DNA of 64,000 nucleotides from Cyanoderma ruficeps (Eukaryota > Chordata > Aves > Passeriformes > Timaliidae), in the NCBI GenBank assembly GCA_008694505.1, contig VZDJ01000090.1:836034-900033 (forward strand), read 5' to 3'. The notes under the pieces are model-generated. The model was given only the letters and a program-made list of their open reading frames with translations, was not told the DNA's origin and made no database searches. The stretch's first letter is position 1; each line of letters opens with the position of its first letter. Shown here one piece after another: positions 12,001 to 24,531 of this stretch. A program made the translations under genes and the position numbers.

Positions 12001-14387
12001 CAAAATAGCACCCCTGGGGTAGAGGGATGCAAGCCACTCTCTCCACACAGAGGGCCATGGTGGTTTCTCCCGAGGCACCAACCCAAGATGCATTCTGTGT
12101 ATGAAATTAAGTTCAGGGTGGGTACAAACTTCCTTTTTTGAGGGAGGAGATGGCTGCTCCAGTCTCCTTTCTGTCCCTCCCATGATGCCTGAAAGCAGCA
12201 AATTATCCCCCTAGGGGTGGGGTATAGCACATGTCAGAGGAACCCATTCACCTGAGGTGAAGAGGATTGGAAAGGACAAAGTCTGCATCACTCAGCAGAT
12301 CTGGGTGAAAGCAGAATGTGCCCCTGCAAAAGTCCTTGGAGTAGGAAGAGTGACTGGATACCTGACTGGGAGGCTTTGCTGAAAAGGCCCTTTTTAGAGG
12401 GTTTGCTGGATGGGCAGTGCCTGAGTCACCACAGGTCTCTGATATGGTGCTGAAGAGAGTCTAGCAGTGCCCTGCTTCCCAGAATCCCACAAGAACACTT
12501 TTAGGAATGCATAGCTTCATGGGGTTTTTGGACAAACCTGCAGCCTCTTTCTACAGTGCTAAAAGGGGAGCACCCTTTGTATGACAATCCTCAGCAGACA
12601 GCTGAATATCCCAGAGAAACCTGAATTAGAAAGTCAGGAACAGCACTGGGGGGTGCTGACTGAAGCCGTGGGCTGCATTTCTGCTAAAAAAACTCTGGTG
12701 ATTTAATTACTGAAGAGAATCTGCAGCACTCATGGACATATTTGGCAGCTGGCAACTTGTATCTGGCCAGCGTTTGCTGTGGAGAAGTGTGTAACTATTC
12801 TCTTTCAAAAGATCCTTCCTGCAGGAAAGATGGGATGATGCAGGATCTCCCTACCTGTGGAGATGGTGATGGCTTATCAGTACCTTGGCCAGTATCTAGT
12901 TAAGTGATGTCTTTGATGCCACAGCCCCTGTGTTTTGCAACATAGAGGGTGAGGTGGATTAACAACAAAAATCCATGCAGCAGGTTAGGTTACATTTTGA
13001 CTCATCTCTCATTGCAGCATTCATGCTTTTAATCCAATGTAAAAATATGCAATAGCTTCCCAAACATCCCAGGGCTGCAGTGGCTTTTCTCAAGAACAAA
13101 GAGGTACCCAGGAGCTCAACACATGGTGGCAAAGTGGTTGTGAGCCTGGTGCTGGACATGTAGTGAAACCAGGGCACCCAGGTTCCCCCAGTAGACTGCA
13201 AAAAAGCCCCCTCTTAGGTGTGGCTTCTTTGGTTTTCAGTCTATTCTCATTTTTGCAGGGAGACTGTATGAGTCCTTTTTCTGGAGATTTTTTGGCCTGT
13301 GGAACCTCCAGGACAGATGTGGGTTGTGTCTGCTGGTCTTAAAACCCAGCAGCAGATCTGAGGGAACAATAATATTTCTCCTGGTGCCAAAAGAGAAAGA
13401 TTGATCCACATATTTCAGCTCATATCCCCATTTCTGCTGTTTCTCTCAACTGACAGTATAGAATCCCCTCAGAGAAAAATCATCACAAAAGGATGTGCCT
13501 TCTGCTCCTGGGGCTCAAATCCCTTCTGTGTCCTACTCTGGGCAGTATCATGGGTCTCTCCTAACACGGAAGAGGCACCTTGGTCACGTCTCAGACGCTG
13601 TTGTTCAGGGCACAGAGGGGTCTGGCTGTAGGCTTAGTTGCACATTTCCTCAGGAGCTGTCAAAAGTAGATCTGATCCATGTGCTGTGTTTTCCTGGTGC
13701 ATCATGGCAGGAGAACAGGAGCCTGTGTCTCGTGGTGCACTGGATCTCTGGAAGCTGCAGGCAAACACTTAGTAAATAGTGAATATGTTGTTTCTTTCTT
13801 AGTGGGAAAGCAAGATATGAAAAATTGTAGGGTAACTAAAGGAGGATGTGAGACAATGAGAAATCATTTACAGAAGAGTACAGCCACGGGGAAGGTTGCT
13901 GTGGGTGATGGCACAGCAAGGAAGAGCACAGCAGTGCTCCAGAATAGTCCTGAAGAGAATAAAGTCTCTGATTTGGTGATCCCCAGCCACTTTGTTCTGA
14001 ACAAAAAATTGCTAGGGAAGGAGATGGTGCATTTTAAAACTGAAAAGGCTCATTGTAAATCAAAATGGATTTATTCCTTTATAGTTCAGTTTTCAGCTGG
14101 ATCAATTCACCACTGCTCATCAGTGTTGACAAAAGAGAGGCAGCAGGAGAGATGAAAGGGAGGGTGTGATTGCCCCTCTCTGCAGCACTGTGCATCTCTG
14201 CTGGGTTAACAGGACCGTGTGCCAGACTGCAATTCAGAGGGTGCTGGCAGCTGAGCTGTTTTCTCAATTTCCTCTCCACTTGGCACCTCATGGCAGGTAG
14301 CACCTTGTATACTTCTGTAGAATATCTTCTACTGCCCCACTAAGAAAAAGCCCCCACAAAACCAAATTAACCCACTTGGTTGTAAAC
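9001..14387. other. Intergenic spacer LAG3-PTMS, left part
   Basis: No exon series, CpG island, RNA gene or well-preserved repeat was recognised. Open frames here are short and have no family resemblance. Some T-rich tracts (9210-9350) look like decayed sequence. Confidence 0.45.
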
Positions 14388-14545
14388 CACAGCATCACAG
14401 GAAGACTCAGGTGGGAAGGTACTTCTGGGTCTCCACTCCACCCCTCTGCTCCCAGCAGGGTGATTCTCAGACTAGGCTGGGTTGCTCAGGGCCTGGCCCA
14501 GGAAATCCTGAACACCCCCAATTGTGGATAATCACTGCTTGCTGC
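14388..14545 (-). repeat. CR1 retroposon fragment
   Basis: Antisense CR1 3' segment: 'catcacaggaagactcagg', then 'gggaaggtacttctgg', then 'ggttgctcagggcctgg' in the CR1 order. Right boundary is approximate. Confidence 0.65.
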
Positions 14546-15379
14546 GCTCCTGCCTTTAGCACTGCAAAGAGACCTGGCTGGCTCTGGAGTATCCCCGTTC
14601 TCACCCTGCTGGAAGATGACTGGCACACACAACAGGCTTTCTTGGTGTAAGGGCTGACCCTTGTTCACCCTCAAAGGAGGCTGGGCCCAAGGAGCTGGAA
14701 CTACAAATGGACTTTAAAACTCCCAAGGAGGGGTGAGGTCTCCTGTGTCACGATGAGGGCTGGGAGAGATCTGTGTTCCCAAAATGGAGAGCAAACTGAA
14801 TATTGGGAATTTCTGCCAGGAGTTGGTCACTGGGGTTCTGTTGAGGCAACATGGAGTAAATATGGGTTTAATCTTGATTTTTTTTTCTTGGTCATTTATA
14901 ATTTTTCCTGGTTCTAAGAAGTTGCTGTTTGCAGACATTGGATCCCATTCTCCAGAAGGAGCACACGCTGAGCAGCGTTCTCTCCACTGTAACAGGTTTC
15001 TCTGCCAGGTTCTCCTCTGAAAGCCACAAAAGACCAAAGGACCCTCTTTAGCTGCACAGCATGTGAGAGAGTAGAAGATAAAGCAGCTAATGCTTTTGTG
15101 TCCTGTGTAAATACTTCAGACCCTTTGCTGAGGAGATGAAAGCTTCCTAGAAATTCAGACTATGTGAGCTTCCAGGGCTAGGCTGCCACAGGATCTGTTC
15201 AACATCCAAATGCTCATGGATGTCTTATACTGCCAAAACATGGTTAGGAGGGCTTCAGAGCTCTGCAGGTGTGACTGTCTCTCCTGGCATGGTGCATATA
15301 ATTGGCAAGGCTAACGGGAAGCCACTGCCTCCTAAGACCCATGGTAAAGTCACACTTAGAATTCAAACATAATGTTCCG

Positions 15380-15840
15380 TGTTGAGGAGCAAAGTATGTG
15401 GATCACACTTCCAGAACAGAATACAGTATCCTGGGAAGACAAGACACCAGGGAGGGAGATAGATGATAACATGCTGTATAAAATGGGATCTCAAAGAGTG
15501 AACAGATTGTGTTACCTCTGTTTACAGCACAAGTTACTGGAATGTGTCCATATTTGAAAAAGGATGTGGAAAAATGGAAGAGGATTTAGAAGAGCGATAC
15601 AAAAAAAAAAATCTCACTTGAGAGCCTGGGGATCTTGCTTTGAAATGAATGAACTTGAGGTGTTTGATTTCTTCTACCTAATCTGAAGAAAAGAGCAGTG
15701 AGCTCAGACAGCAACTTCACTGAAAACAAAAGGAAATTCATCTTACGTGTCACAAAGATGGTATAATTCTTGTTAGAGGATGATGTGGAGGTCAGGAGTA
15801 TAAATGAGTTCAAATACAGATTGGGTTATTTGTGGAGGAT
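15380..15840 (+). repeat. Ancient, diverged CR1-like LINE remnant
   Basis: Recognisable by phrase order near the CR1 3' end in sense orientation ('ttgaaaaaggatgtgg', 'gaagaggatttagaagagcg', 'cttgaggtgtttgat', 'gaaattcatcttacg'). Strongly decayed, so an old insertion; boundaries are approximate. Confidence 0.5.
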
Positions 15841-17639
15841 CAGTTCTTCTCTGGCTTTCAAATATGCTGATCTGGTATGAGTGGCAACTTAGGATGTCCT
15901 TGACTCTTGCACAATCCATCTTTGGTATATTTTTCCCATGAGCAGAAGTTGTGAGCTAGAGGCAGACTCTTCACTCCAGCAGAGGAACACAAAGATGACC
16001 AGAGGCTCAAAATTAAACCCCAAAATCTGCCTGGAAAAGAGGTGCGTGTTTCTCACAGAAAGGCATTGACACGGGAAGAACTCTTGTCGTGGCCTCTTCA
16101 CCACCTGCAGACTGTTAACACAAGAAATGGTTGATGGCATCCTCTTGCTCAGCCCTAGGATATGGGAGTCTGCAGGAGTAAGGAAATTGAGCCAGACAAC
16201 CACCATCATAAGAATAAAACAGTATCTACTCAGATTTCTCCAGGCTTTTCCCTTACTCACAGCCCTGACTGGAGGGCCTCCCTAAGAGTTCGTGTGTGCC
16301 CTTTTTAAGATTCAGGAGTAAAAGCCAGCTTGTCTTGCTCTGCAAGAAAACTCCAGTGGAGGAAAACGGTGGATGAGCATGACTGCTGAGCTGAGGCAGA
16401 TATGCCACAGGGAAAAGGAAGGAAAATGCTCTTGGACTCAAATGAAATGTGGTGGCGGCGGCATGTGGGTGTGGGGACTTTCCCCTGAGTTTGGCAGGGA
16501 CTGCCTGTTTTTTCCCTAGCTACAGGTGCTCAGAGGGCTCATTTGTTCCAGCCCTGAAGGAGATACAGGGGTTTCTATGTTTTCGTGATTTTTTTTTTCA
16601 ATTACTATAATTTTCTTCTGTGTTGCTTATTAAGTCAAAATAAAAATCACTCTGGAGGATTGGTAACCCCAAGCGCTCTGTGTGCCCCCTGTCTGAACTG
16701 TAAAACCAGATCAGCTTGTGCAGAGGAGGAAATATGGGCAAGATGCTCCAGTCATGAGCCAAGATAAAGTTCAGAAGCCTTAATAAATGGAAAAGGAGGC
16801 TACAGTCATACTAGCACAAGAGTAGTTATTCAAAGGGGAAAAAAGAATAAATCAAACCAAGAGTAACAGCATTTCCTGGTCTGTGAAAAACAAATGCTTG
16901 GGGTCAATATAAAAACCAGAAGTTCTCAAAGTGAAGTGGCATGCTCATTGAGAGTGGGAGTCCACCTTACAGCTGTTCTCATGAGGAAACTGATCCAAGA
17001 GATGCCCTTCCAAGCTTGACTTCCTGTCTCAATGCCACGGGGAATAACAGCCCCTGCTAACATATTCACTCCCTCCAGCACGATTTCTGATAATATGGTC
17101 CTTCATGGGGTTCTAAGACAGATCAATGTAAAATTTTGGTTTAAAAGGAGAAGAACAAGAAAACATGGGTATGTGACTACAATAGGGAATAACTAAAATT
17201 ACTTCCATGGCAGGTTCCTACAGGTAGCTGCCTGAGCACAACTGAGTGGATGATAAACTGCGCTGAGGGTGGAAGGGACAGAAAACTTTTAAAATGCTGT
17301 TGCTGACACGCAGAACTGAAGCTGTAGACAGTGAGGAAAATGGGCCCTTGCTTCCTAAGGGTGGGACAGTAAAACTCCAAGGCTACACCCAGGGATCCAG
17401 TAAGGGAAGGAACACTGCTGGGAAAGGGTCCAAAATCCATATGTTCCTTTCCAGTGGAGGTCCCTTGGGCTTCCCTTGGAGTGCCTAGGCAAAGGACCAC
17501 GTCTCCTGGAAGAGAGAGGCACACACCTGCGTGTGTTCAAATCAACCCGTGGACACACAGCCAAGACCAATCTGACCGGGACTGACCACACAGGGACTTC
17601 TCAGTTCTCCAGAACTGATGTGATCAGAGCCATCCCTGG
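15841..17639. other. Intergenic, nothing recognised
   Basis: No gene, CpG island or clear repeat. A purely AT-rich stretch is present near 16590-16640. Confidence 0.4.
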
Positions 17640-17960
17640 TTGCTCCAGGCTGAGAGGCAGCTCACAGCCTGCCCTGTGCCCGGCATTTCGGGTGCAGAGG
17701 CACAGGGACCAACTCTGCTCGCGGTTTTCCAGTCGCGGTTTTCCAGTCGCGTATTCCCGGACACGTCGGGTTCGGTGCCACCAGGGGGCCCTTGTTCGGC
17801 GGGAAAGCCGTGCTTGGAGGGACCCCAGCCGCGCCTCTCCCCGAGATAAACCTGTGCCAGAGGATCACGGAAAGCAGCATAAGGTGCACCCTCCACGCTG
17901 AGAGGCACCAGTCTGAGCCGGGTTCGGTTGTGTTGCCCGTTCTCCCAGAGTGCTGCTCTT
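17640..17960 (+). promoter_or_regulatory. CpG-rich patch with CTCF-like site
   Basis: An isolated CpG-dense segment in otherwise CpG-poor spacer. It contains a near-perfect CTCF core, CCACCAGGGGGCC (17778-17790, plus orientation), and a direct 15-bp duplication of 'cgcggttttccagtc' (about 17719-17748). No coding exon is evident. Could be an enhancer/insulator or a decayed GC-rich mobile element. Confidence 0.45.
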
Positions 17961-19355
17961 TTTCAGCACAAGCTGAAGAGGTCTTGAAAAATGAGATTAG
18001 GGCTCAGCCTTTGTGCCCCGACTTAAGGCAGAAGGACTTGGTCCTGCTGGAGGTCTCCCCGGAGCCCTCAGTGATAAGAACATGGACAGCACTAAGGTGT
18101 TCTGCAGTACAGCAGCTGGGACACCACAGGTGCCACCACTCCATCACAACTCCATGATGCCTGTCTTCCTTTCTGTCTGCAGTCTGGAATGCCGTCTGCA
18201 GACTTTTCACACTTGGAAGTAAAAGCAAAAGCAGCCCTGGGGGATACTGGGAGCACCTATAGGGATCCTGCCACAGATGGGAGATTTGATCTGGAGTCAG
18301 GATTTGATCTGAAAGCCCTTTAAAGCATAGAGAAACTGAGGCAGAACAGGATCCTCTCCCAAGGAGAAACTGGAGTCAGCATGGCACACCGTTAGCAATG
18401 CTATATCAGAATGCTTATTTCCACAGCTATGGAAAGGGATTCACAGACCCTGAAGCAGTCTGTATTTTCTTTAGTTATGAGCAAAACCTCCTGACTCATT
18501 TGAATTACAAGGCTGGCTTTTCCAAATATCCCTACTGAATCTTCTGTGAAATTTACCTTGTGAAGAAACATCAAATTCCCAGCTCAAATCTGGGTCCATA
18601 TTTACCATGCTGCAGTCCTGGAAGCTCAGGAGGTTTGTTGGGGCCATATTTGATAGCTTCAGCTCTTTTCAAAACTGGATCTGACACAGGAAAAATTTTG
18701 TCAGTACCAAGAAACTTCCCAAAAGAAAACAGCAACCAGCTATAACTTTTCCAGTGAGATTTCTGATGTGCTTATGGACAAGCCTACCTGGGCTCATGCT
18801 GGGAAGTGCTGTCCAGCAATGACCTTTTTGTCAAGTCATTTGGATACGCAGCAACAGCAAAGCTGTCAAAAGGATGCTTCAGGCAAGGGGCTTTGAAAAT
18901 TTTCATTACAAATTGTATAGCCTAATAAATGCGTCCTAAAATGGTGCGTGAATTATTGTAAGGCCAGGGAAAGAATAAGCTGTGACTCTGCCTGAGCTGT
19001 GAGCAAGGTATTGGCAGGTAATCACAGGCCTCTGGAAACTGGATATTTTTGCTACATCTTACATCCTTTACTGGGTGCAGTGTCTTCTATCTTGGATGCA
19101 GGGAGCCCTGGTAACATTTTGGACTTAGGGACAAGATCCTTCATTGCAGGACATGCAGCCAAGCGCCCCGCTGACATGACACCACTGCGTGATTTAAGAG
19201 ACTAAACTGAGAATAAAGCATCTTGTACCTCGATAGGCACTGGAAAAGCTGACCTGGACTTTTTGAGATGCAGTGTTTAAGATCCGTGGTAGAGAATGGG
19301 AACAATAAATGCCATTTCAAAAAACACTGGAGGTCTATAGAATGTGCAGCTCCTA
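17961..19355. other. Intergenic, nothing recognised
   Basis: No supported gene, RNA or clear repeat. Confidence 0.4.
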
Positions 19356-19369
19356 CAGCCCCCTGGTGA
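19356..19369 (-). promoter_or_regulatory. CTCF-like motif
   Basis: On the minus strand this reads TCACCAGGGGGCTG, a good match to the CTCF core. It faces the motif at 17778, giving a convergent pair 1.6 kb apart. Confidence 0.4.
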
Positions 19370-19803
19370 CAAGTAGCATCAGTCAGATGTCACCCACAGC
19401 ACACACATGAGGTGTGTGCTCTTCCGCCCCCTTCCATGGGTGACACACAGCAAGTCACCGACCTCCCTGCCATAGCCTGCCTGCACAGGGACACCTGACA
19501 AGGTGAAGCTTGTCTGCTCTGATATCCCAGTTCTGTGAGGCTCAGCTGAGGAACTGCTGCTGTGCACAGATACTTCCAGCTGGGACTCAGGCTTCCTGAG
19601 CAACCTGGGACAGGAAAGCATCTTCTTCTGTGTCTAATAGGAAATTCCTCCCACAAGGGCAAAGCTGTGCTTGGTAGCACCATGCTGGGCCCATGAGCCA
19701 CGTTGTGTGGCTGAGACCCTTGAACAATTAGAGACCTTAGGTATCTCCTCACCCTTGTGGACTGTCCAGGCTTTCCTAAAACCATAAAAGCTCTCCAGGA
19801 AAT

Positions 19804-20231
19804 TGTACTGGGTTTGCATGGCAAGGTTTTAGTCATGGAGGGGCTCCAGGGGTGGTTTCTGCGAGAAACTACTCGTGATGAACTGGCTTCAAATCCCTGC
19901 ACTGCTGAAGGAGAGGAGGTAAAGAAAATTGGCAGTGAAATTGAGCCCAGGAAGAAAGGAGGGATGAGAGGAGGGTGTTTTAAGATTTGGTTTTATTATC
20001 TCATTATCTTGTTCTGATCTGATTATTAATAAATTAAATTAAATTTTCCCCAAGTCAGGTCTGTTTTGCCTGTGACAGTAATTGGTGAATGATCTCTCCC
20101 TGTCCTTATCTTGACCCATGAACCTTTCTTGACATGAGCCTTTGTTTTTCTGTCCCCCATCCTATTGAGAAGGGGAGCCTTAGAGAGGCTTTGGTGGACT
20201 TCTGGGGTCCAGCTGGGGTCAACTCACCACA
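19804..20231 (+). mobile_element. Solo LTR, TGT...ACA, about 428 bp
   Basis: Starts TGTACTGGGTTTGCATGG and ends in ACCACA. AATAAA is at 20028-20033. It is homologous to the LTR at 1-587 over the 3' part but lacks the internal tandem array, so it is internally deleted. Flanks are gaaat (19799-19803) and gaaag (20232-20236), a 5-bp target duplication with one mismatch, as expected of an ERVL-type element. No internal viral genes are present. Confidence 0.75.
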
Positions 20232-23200
20232 GAAAGAAACCCCAAATTCCCCCATTGATGAGACATCCTGTCCATCTGCAATATGTCCTGAGCCTGAGCC
20301 CACACATGTAAACACAGGCTCCTTCCCTGAGAAAACAGACTGGAGCAGCCATGAGCATGGCTGTCTTTGACTCCGTGTTTTTGACTCCGTGTTTGAAATA
20401 AGGGAGAGAGGTGGGAGGGAAAAGTACACGGGCTTCTTAAGGATCTGGGAAGGCAAGTTGTTTCTGTTTCCCATATGGCATATGGGAAGTGGTGGAGCAA
20501 TGTGTCTCCTAAGCAGAGGGACTAAAGAAGCCCCTGATCCCAGGGGGAGCAGTGGGGGAGAGGAGAAATAATTGGTCTTCACTGTTTTTTTTAAAGCTAG
20601 TGCAACAATGTGATTATGGACTTTCCTGAAGCAAGAAGGGTTTTCCTCCCAGACCGGCAGTGTCTGGAGGGCTCACTTTTTCCAGGCCTGAAGGAGGGTT
20701 CACGACTCTGCCCATGTGTTGGTTTTGTTTATTCCAGCCTTGTATCATCCATTGAGTTAAAACTGGTGTGAAAGACGAAACTGGACAGAGGGGATAATTT
20801 GTCTTAGGGAAAATGAGAAGGTGACAACTAAAAGATACAAAGAGCATTCATTTCTGGGCTCAGCATTTCAAAGTATCTTCAGACAGCTCACATTTTCCAT
20901 GGCAGGCCGCTATTTCTTCATATATTGCAGAAATTGGTAGGTGGAAAAGGACATCTCAAGATCCTTAGCCCAGCTCCCTTGGTCACATAAGAGCTGATTC
21001 CAGAGCTACATCAGGTTGTTTAACCAGAAGCATCATCTGGCTTTATTAAACCCAACAAGGCAGCGTTGTTGGTCACCTGCAGCAGCCAGAGCTGTCCCCA
21101 TAGATTTGGCAGCCCTTTCACAAACACATCCTTCATGAGGTTTGCCTGATCTGTCACCATCACTCTGGTGGGCTCAGGTCCACCTATCCAGTGATCCCTG
21201 CCAAGGAGCGAGGGTCACTCACTCATCAAAGCTAGGACAGGGACCCAGCTAAGACCTTGTAGGTGGCTCTGCCTGCTCTCTGCACTGGTGTCAGTGTTTG
21301 CTTTTCCAGACCACACAAAGGGGCCATCAGAAGCAGAAATTCTCAGTCTAGAGGGAAGTTTAGCAGAGCCTGCAAGAGCACGACTGCGACACCTCCACAA
21401 TTCCCTCAAAGCAGACCTGGAGGAGGAGGAGGAGAAGAAAGAAGGAAATCTCCGGCGCTGCTTGGCTGGCAGGACCAGATCTGCTGTAAGCTTGCAGCAG
21501 GTTCCATCAGAAGCAAGGAAGGGACAGCTGAGGGAGTTCTGCCCCCAGCTGATGAGGTTAACAGATGGTCACAGGAATTAAATGAAATGAGCGGAGAATT
21601 AACACAGAGCGGAGAAAGGCGAATAAGGCCCTGAAAAGGTATCATTATTTCTGAGGAATCACTGGTGAAGACCGGCTTTGTTCTTACCTTGCTGACACCA
21701 GCACGACACGACTGATCTCATTGTGGAAGAAGAATTAGACTGAAAGATGAATAAACCTGCAGGCTCGGACACAAACCAAGCACGCAGGCAGGTTTGAGAT
21801 GAAGTGCAGGGCAAAGCCCTGCATTCTCAACTTTTTCTGGAAACCTATACAACTGCTTGCTGAACTCAGTCAGCCAAAATACTACTGGATTCAGCATGGA
21901 TCTTTGCAGATCTACAGGAAAGGAAGAAAGTGTGTGATTTTCTATTGTGTTATCTGTAGCACTCATCTCAAGTCAGGCATGATGCCCTGTAGCTCACCAA
22001 CATGAAAATAACCCCAAAGCAGATATTTTTCTGTGTCTGTACCTCTAGCTGTTATTTTCTAACTATCCACAGACAACGATAAAGGTGTTCAATAAAAATG
22101 ATTAAGATGGAAGAAATAGTAGAAACTGTGGAATCAAGGCGCCCATAAAGACATGGAGAAGCTGTCTGGCAGCTCTTTGTCCCTTCCCTCTGTCCTGCAG
22201 TATTTCCCTCAGAGGAAAAGAAGGGTGGCTGCTCACATTGCTAGTGCTGGCCTAACAATCAGCTGCTGCCCCACTTCAATCTGCATGACTGCCTGGATAG
22301 AGCCAGTGGTGCTGTTGTTGCATCCACATAGGAAGCAGAGATGGAATTATGCTTCCACAGCTTCTCATTGGTGAGCACATTCTTCACTACCCCTAGCCAG
22401 GCACTGCAGCAGTGGTGGGAAGGAAGTATGAAAACTGTAATCTGCCTGTGCAGAGATTTTATCATCTGCTGATAATTTATCTTCAGTACTGAGCAGCAAA
22501 AGCTGGTTGCCGAGCAGGAAGTTTGGGGAAGTCCTGAGGACTTGCCCAAATCTGGAACAGACTAGAATCTGTAATTATTTTTTTTTTTATGGAGCAATGC
22601 TGGGAATACCAAATTGCAACAGCGCAGCTCCGAGGTAGGCTCAGGCTGGAGCAGCCCGTTGATCCCAGCACCCAAGGTGGGAGCAGGGAGGGCTGTTGCA
22701 ATTCACTCCCAGGCAGCATCGACCTGCTCTTGGAACGTGGCTCTTGGGGGAAGGTGCCCAAGTTGACTGCGGCTCCAGCTGCCAGCAGCTCCACCAGGAA
22801 TGGGCGCCAGGGTGAGGTGCAGCGTGATCCCACCCGGGAGGCAGCCACGGGCAGCAGGGGTTTGGCAGCGGCTTTGTCCCTGTGTGCGGCCCCGCAGCCC
22901 GACACCGGCATTTGGAGAAAATGACAGCGGATGCCTTCCCCCTCTGGAGACAAGGAAGTGTTTTCACTGCCAGTGTCTGCTCTGCTGCTGCAGTCGGACA
23001 AGCACAAAGCTGCTGACGAGCTCACAAAAGTTGGTATTATTTACAGCTCCCGGTGGCTCCTTGTGCGACTGCCAAAGTACGAGTTTAAAAAGAAGAAACA
23101 CGAACAGCAGCTTTAAAGGTCTGCACAGATAAAAAGACAAACGCTTGACAGCTCTCCCCAAGGCAGCTGGTGGGACAAAGAACTGAAGCTCTTGCCTCTC

Positions 23201-23639
23201 AAAAACGCTCCCTGGTCTCTGCGACTGGTGCCGTGTGAGTCACACCTGAAGGCAGCCAGGGCAGGGGGCCACGGGGCAGCGTGAGGTGACAGCAACACTG
23301 GGCTGCAGCCAGCAGCTACAGATTGGTTTCCCTTTCCCTTCTTGGTTTCTCTTTCCAAACCCCTTCTGCCCAGTGCTGAGGCCCAACTGCAGTTCCAAGA
23401 GATTCAGGACAGCCCTGGAGCTTTGTCCTGTGTTTGTGCCATGCCCTCACTGTAGCTGCAGTGTGACAGGGAGCAAACACGCGGCCCCAAGGGGCCCTTA
23501 AATAACCAAAACATGCCCTTTGATCAACCTCCAGCTCCCTTCTCCACCCACTGCTGGGCAAGCCACCCCCTCTTCCCACAAGCCAACTCCCACCAACCCC
23601 TGCAGGATGTGAAGACACAGACATCCACGCCAGTGGTTT
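20232..23639. other. Intergenic spacer LAG3-PTMS, right part
   Basis: No supported gene. About 20930-21190 resembles an old antisense CR1 3' segment ('ggaaaaggacatctcaaga', 'agctgattccagagctac'), moderately convincing. An open frame at 22931-23116 has a basic C-terminus but no splice, promoter or family support. Confidence 0.4.
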
Positions 23640-24531
23640 GAAATATTTTTAAACGCTTTTATTTACAGTGCTTGTTGAAAACAATATATATATTTATATC
23701 TATCATCCTCGTGATGTCTGTGCCATAGAAAACGCTGTGGCTATATTGCCTTTAATTTACAAAAAATGGTCACAAGAAAATCTTAAGGGAAAAAATGGAA
23801 ATCAAAGTTTGGTCCCCAATTGTTTCTCTCTTGATTTGTTTTAAAAAAGCCTCCAAATTAAAAAAATACACAGCTCAGATGAAATTCATATATAAAAGCA
23901 ACCCTTATCTTCCGAAAAATTCACGAGGGCCAGCTTGCTGTCATGTAAACTTTGGAAAAAAAAAAAAAAAAAGCTTAAAATAAATCTTGTCTCCGTGTGT
24001 CACTTAATAGAACCATTATTTGCTTGTAATATTCTTTGTCTCTCAGGGTTCAGCGGGAAAGCGAATGAGAAGAGGCCTAGGACTGGGGAATGCACCATGA
24101 GATCTGTGCCCACACCTCCTGGCTCAGGGAGGAGCTCTGGCAGCAGGGCTGGGGAGCGGGAGCTCTCAAGAATCTCATACCAGTGACAAAAACAGGCGGG
24201 CAGGTGACGAGGGGATGGGAGGTGCTCTGGCACATGAAGTGCCTGGCAAGGCTGTGTGCCCAGGGAACCATGAGATTCTTGAGGGAAGAGGAGCACTGGT
24301 AAGTGGGGTGCAGTGAAGGGACGCAGGGGACCGGGATAATTTCAGCTGGGGAATGTCATGGACGGGTTAGGTCTTTGGGTGAGAAGGGAACTGCTGTCTT
24401 CCCCGTTTGAGAGCATTTCTAATCTTTCCTCATCTGAGATTGTGTGAAGCCAGAGGCTAACGGGCAGTGCAAGCACAGGCTGGAATGGAGGAGGAGAGAT
24501 GGACGGAACAGGGCAGATGGGAGGGGAGGAC
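23640..24531 (-). other. PTMS: PTMS 3' untranslated region
   Basis: Runs from the PTMS stop to just past the first convincing polyadenylation signal on the minus strand. About 0.9 kb, with an AT-rich distal half and an A/T run at 23956-23972. The end is inferred from the signal only. Confidence 0.6.
23658..23663 (-). terminator. PTMS: PTMS polyadenylation signal
   Basis: AATAAA on the minus strand (TGTAAATAAAAGC context), about 870 bases after the stop codon. Confidence 0.65.

Noticed and set aside
22931..23116. 61-codon frame with lysine-rich end
   Set aside because: Short, isolated, no promoter, polyadenylation or homology signal.
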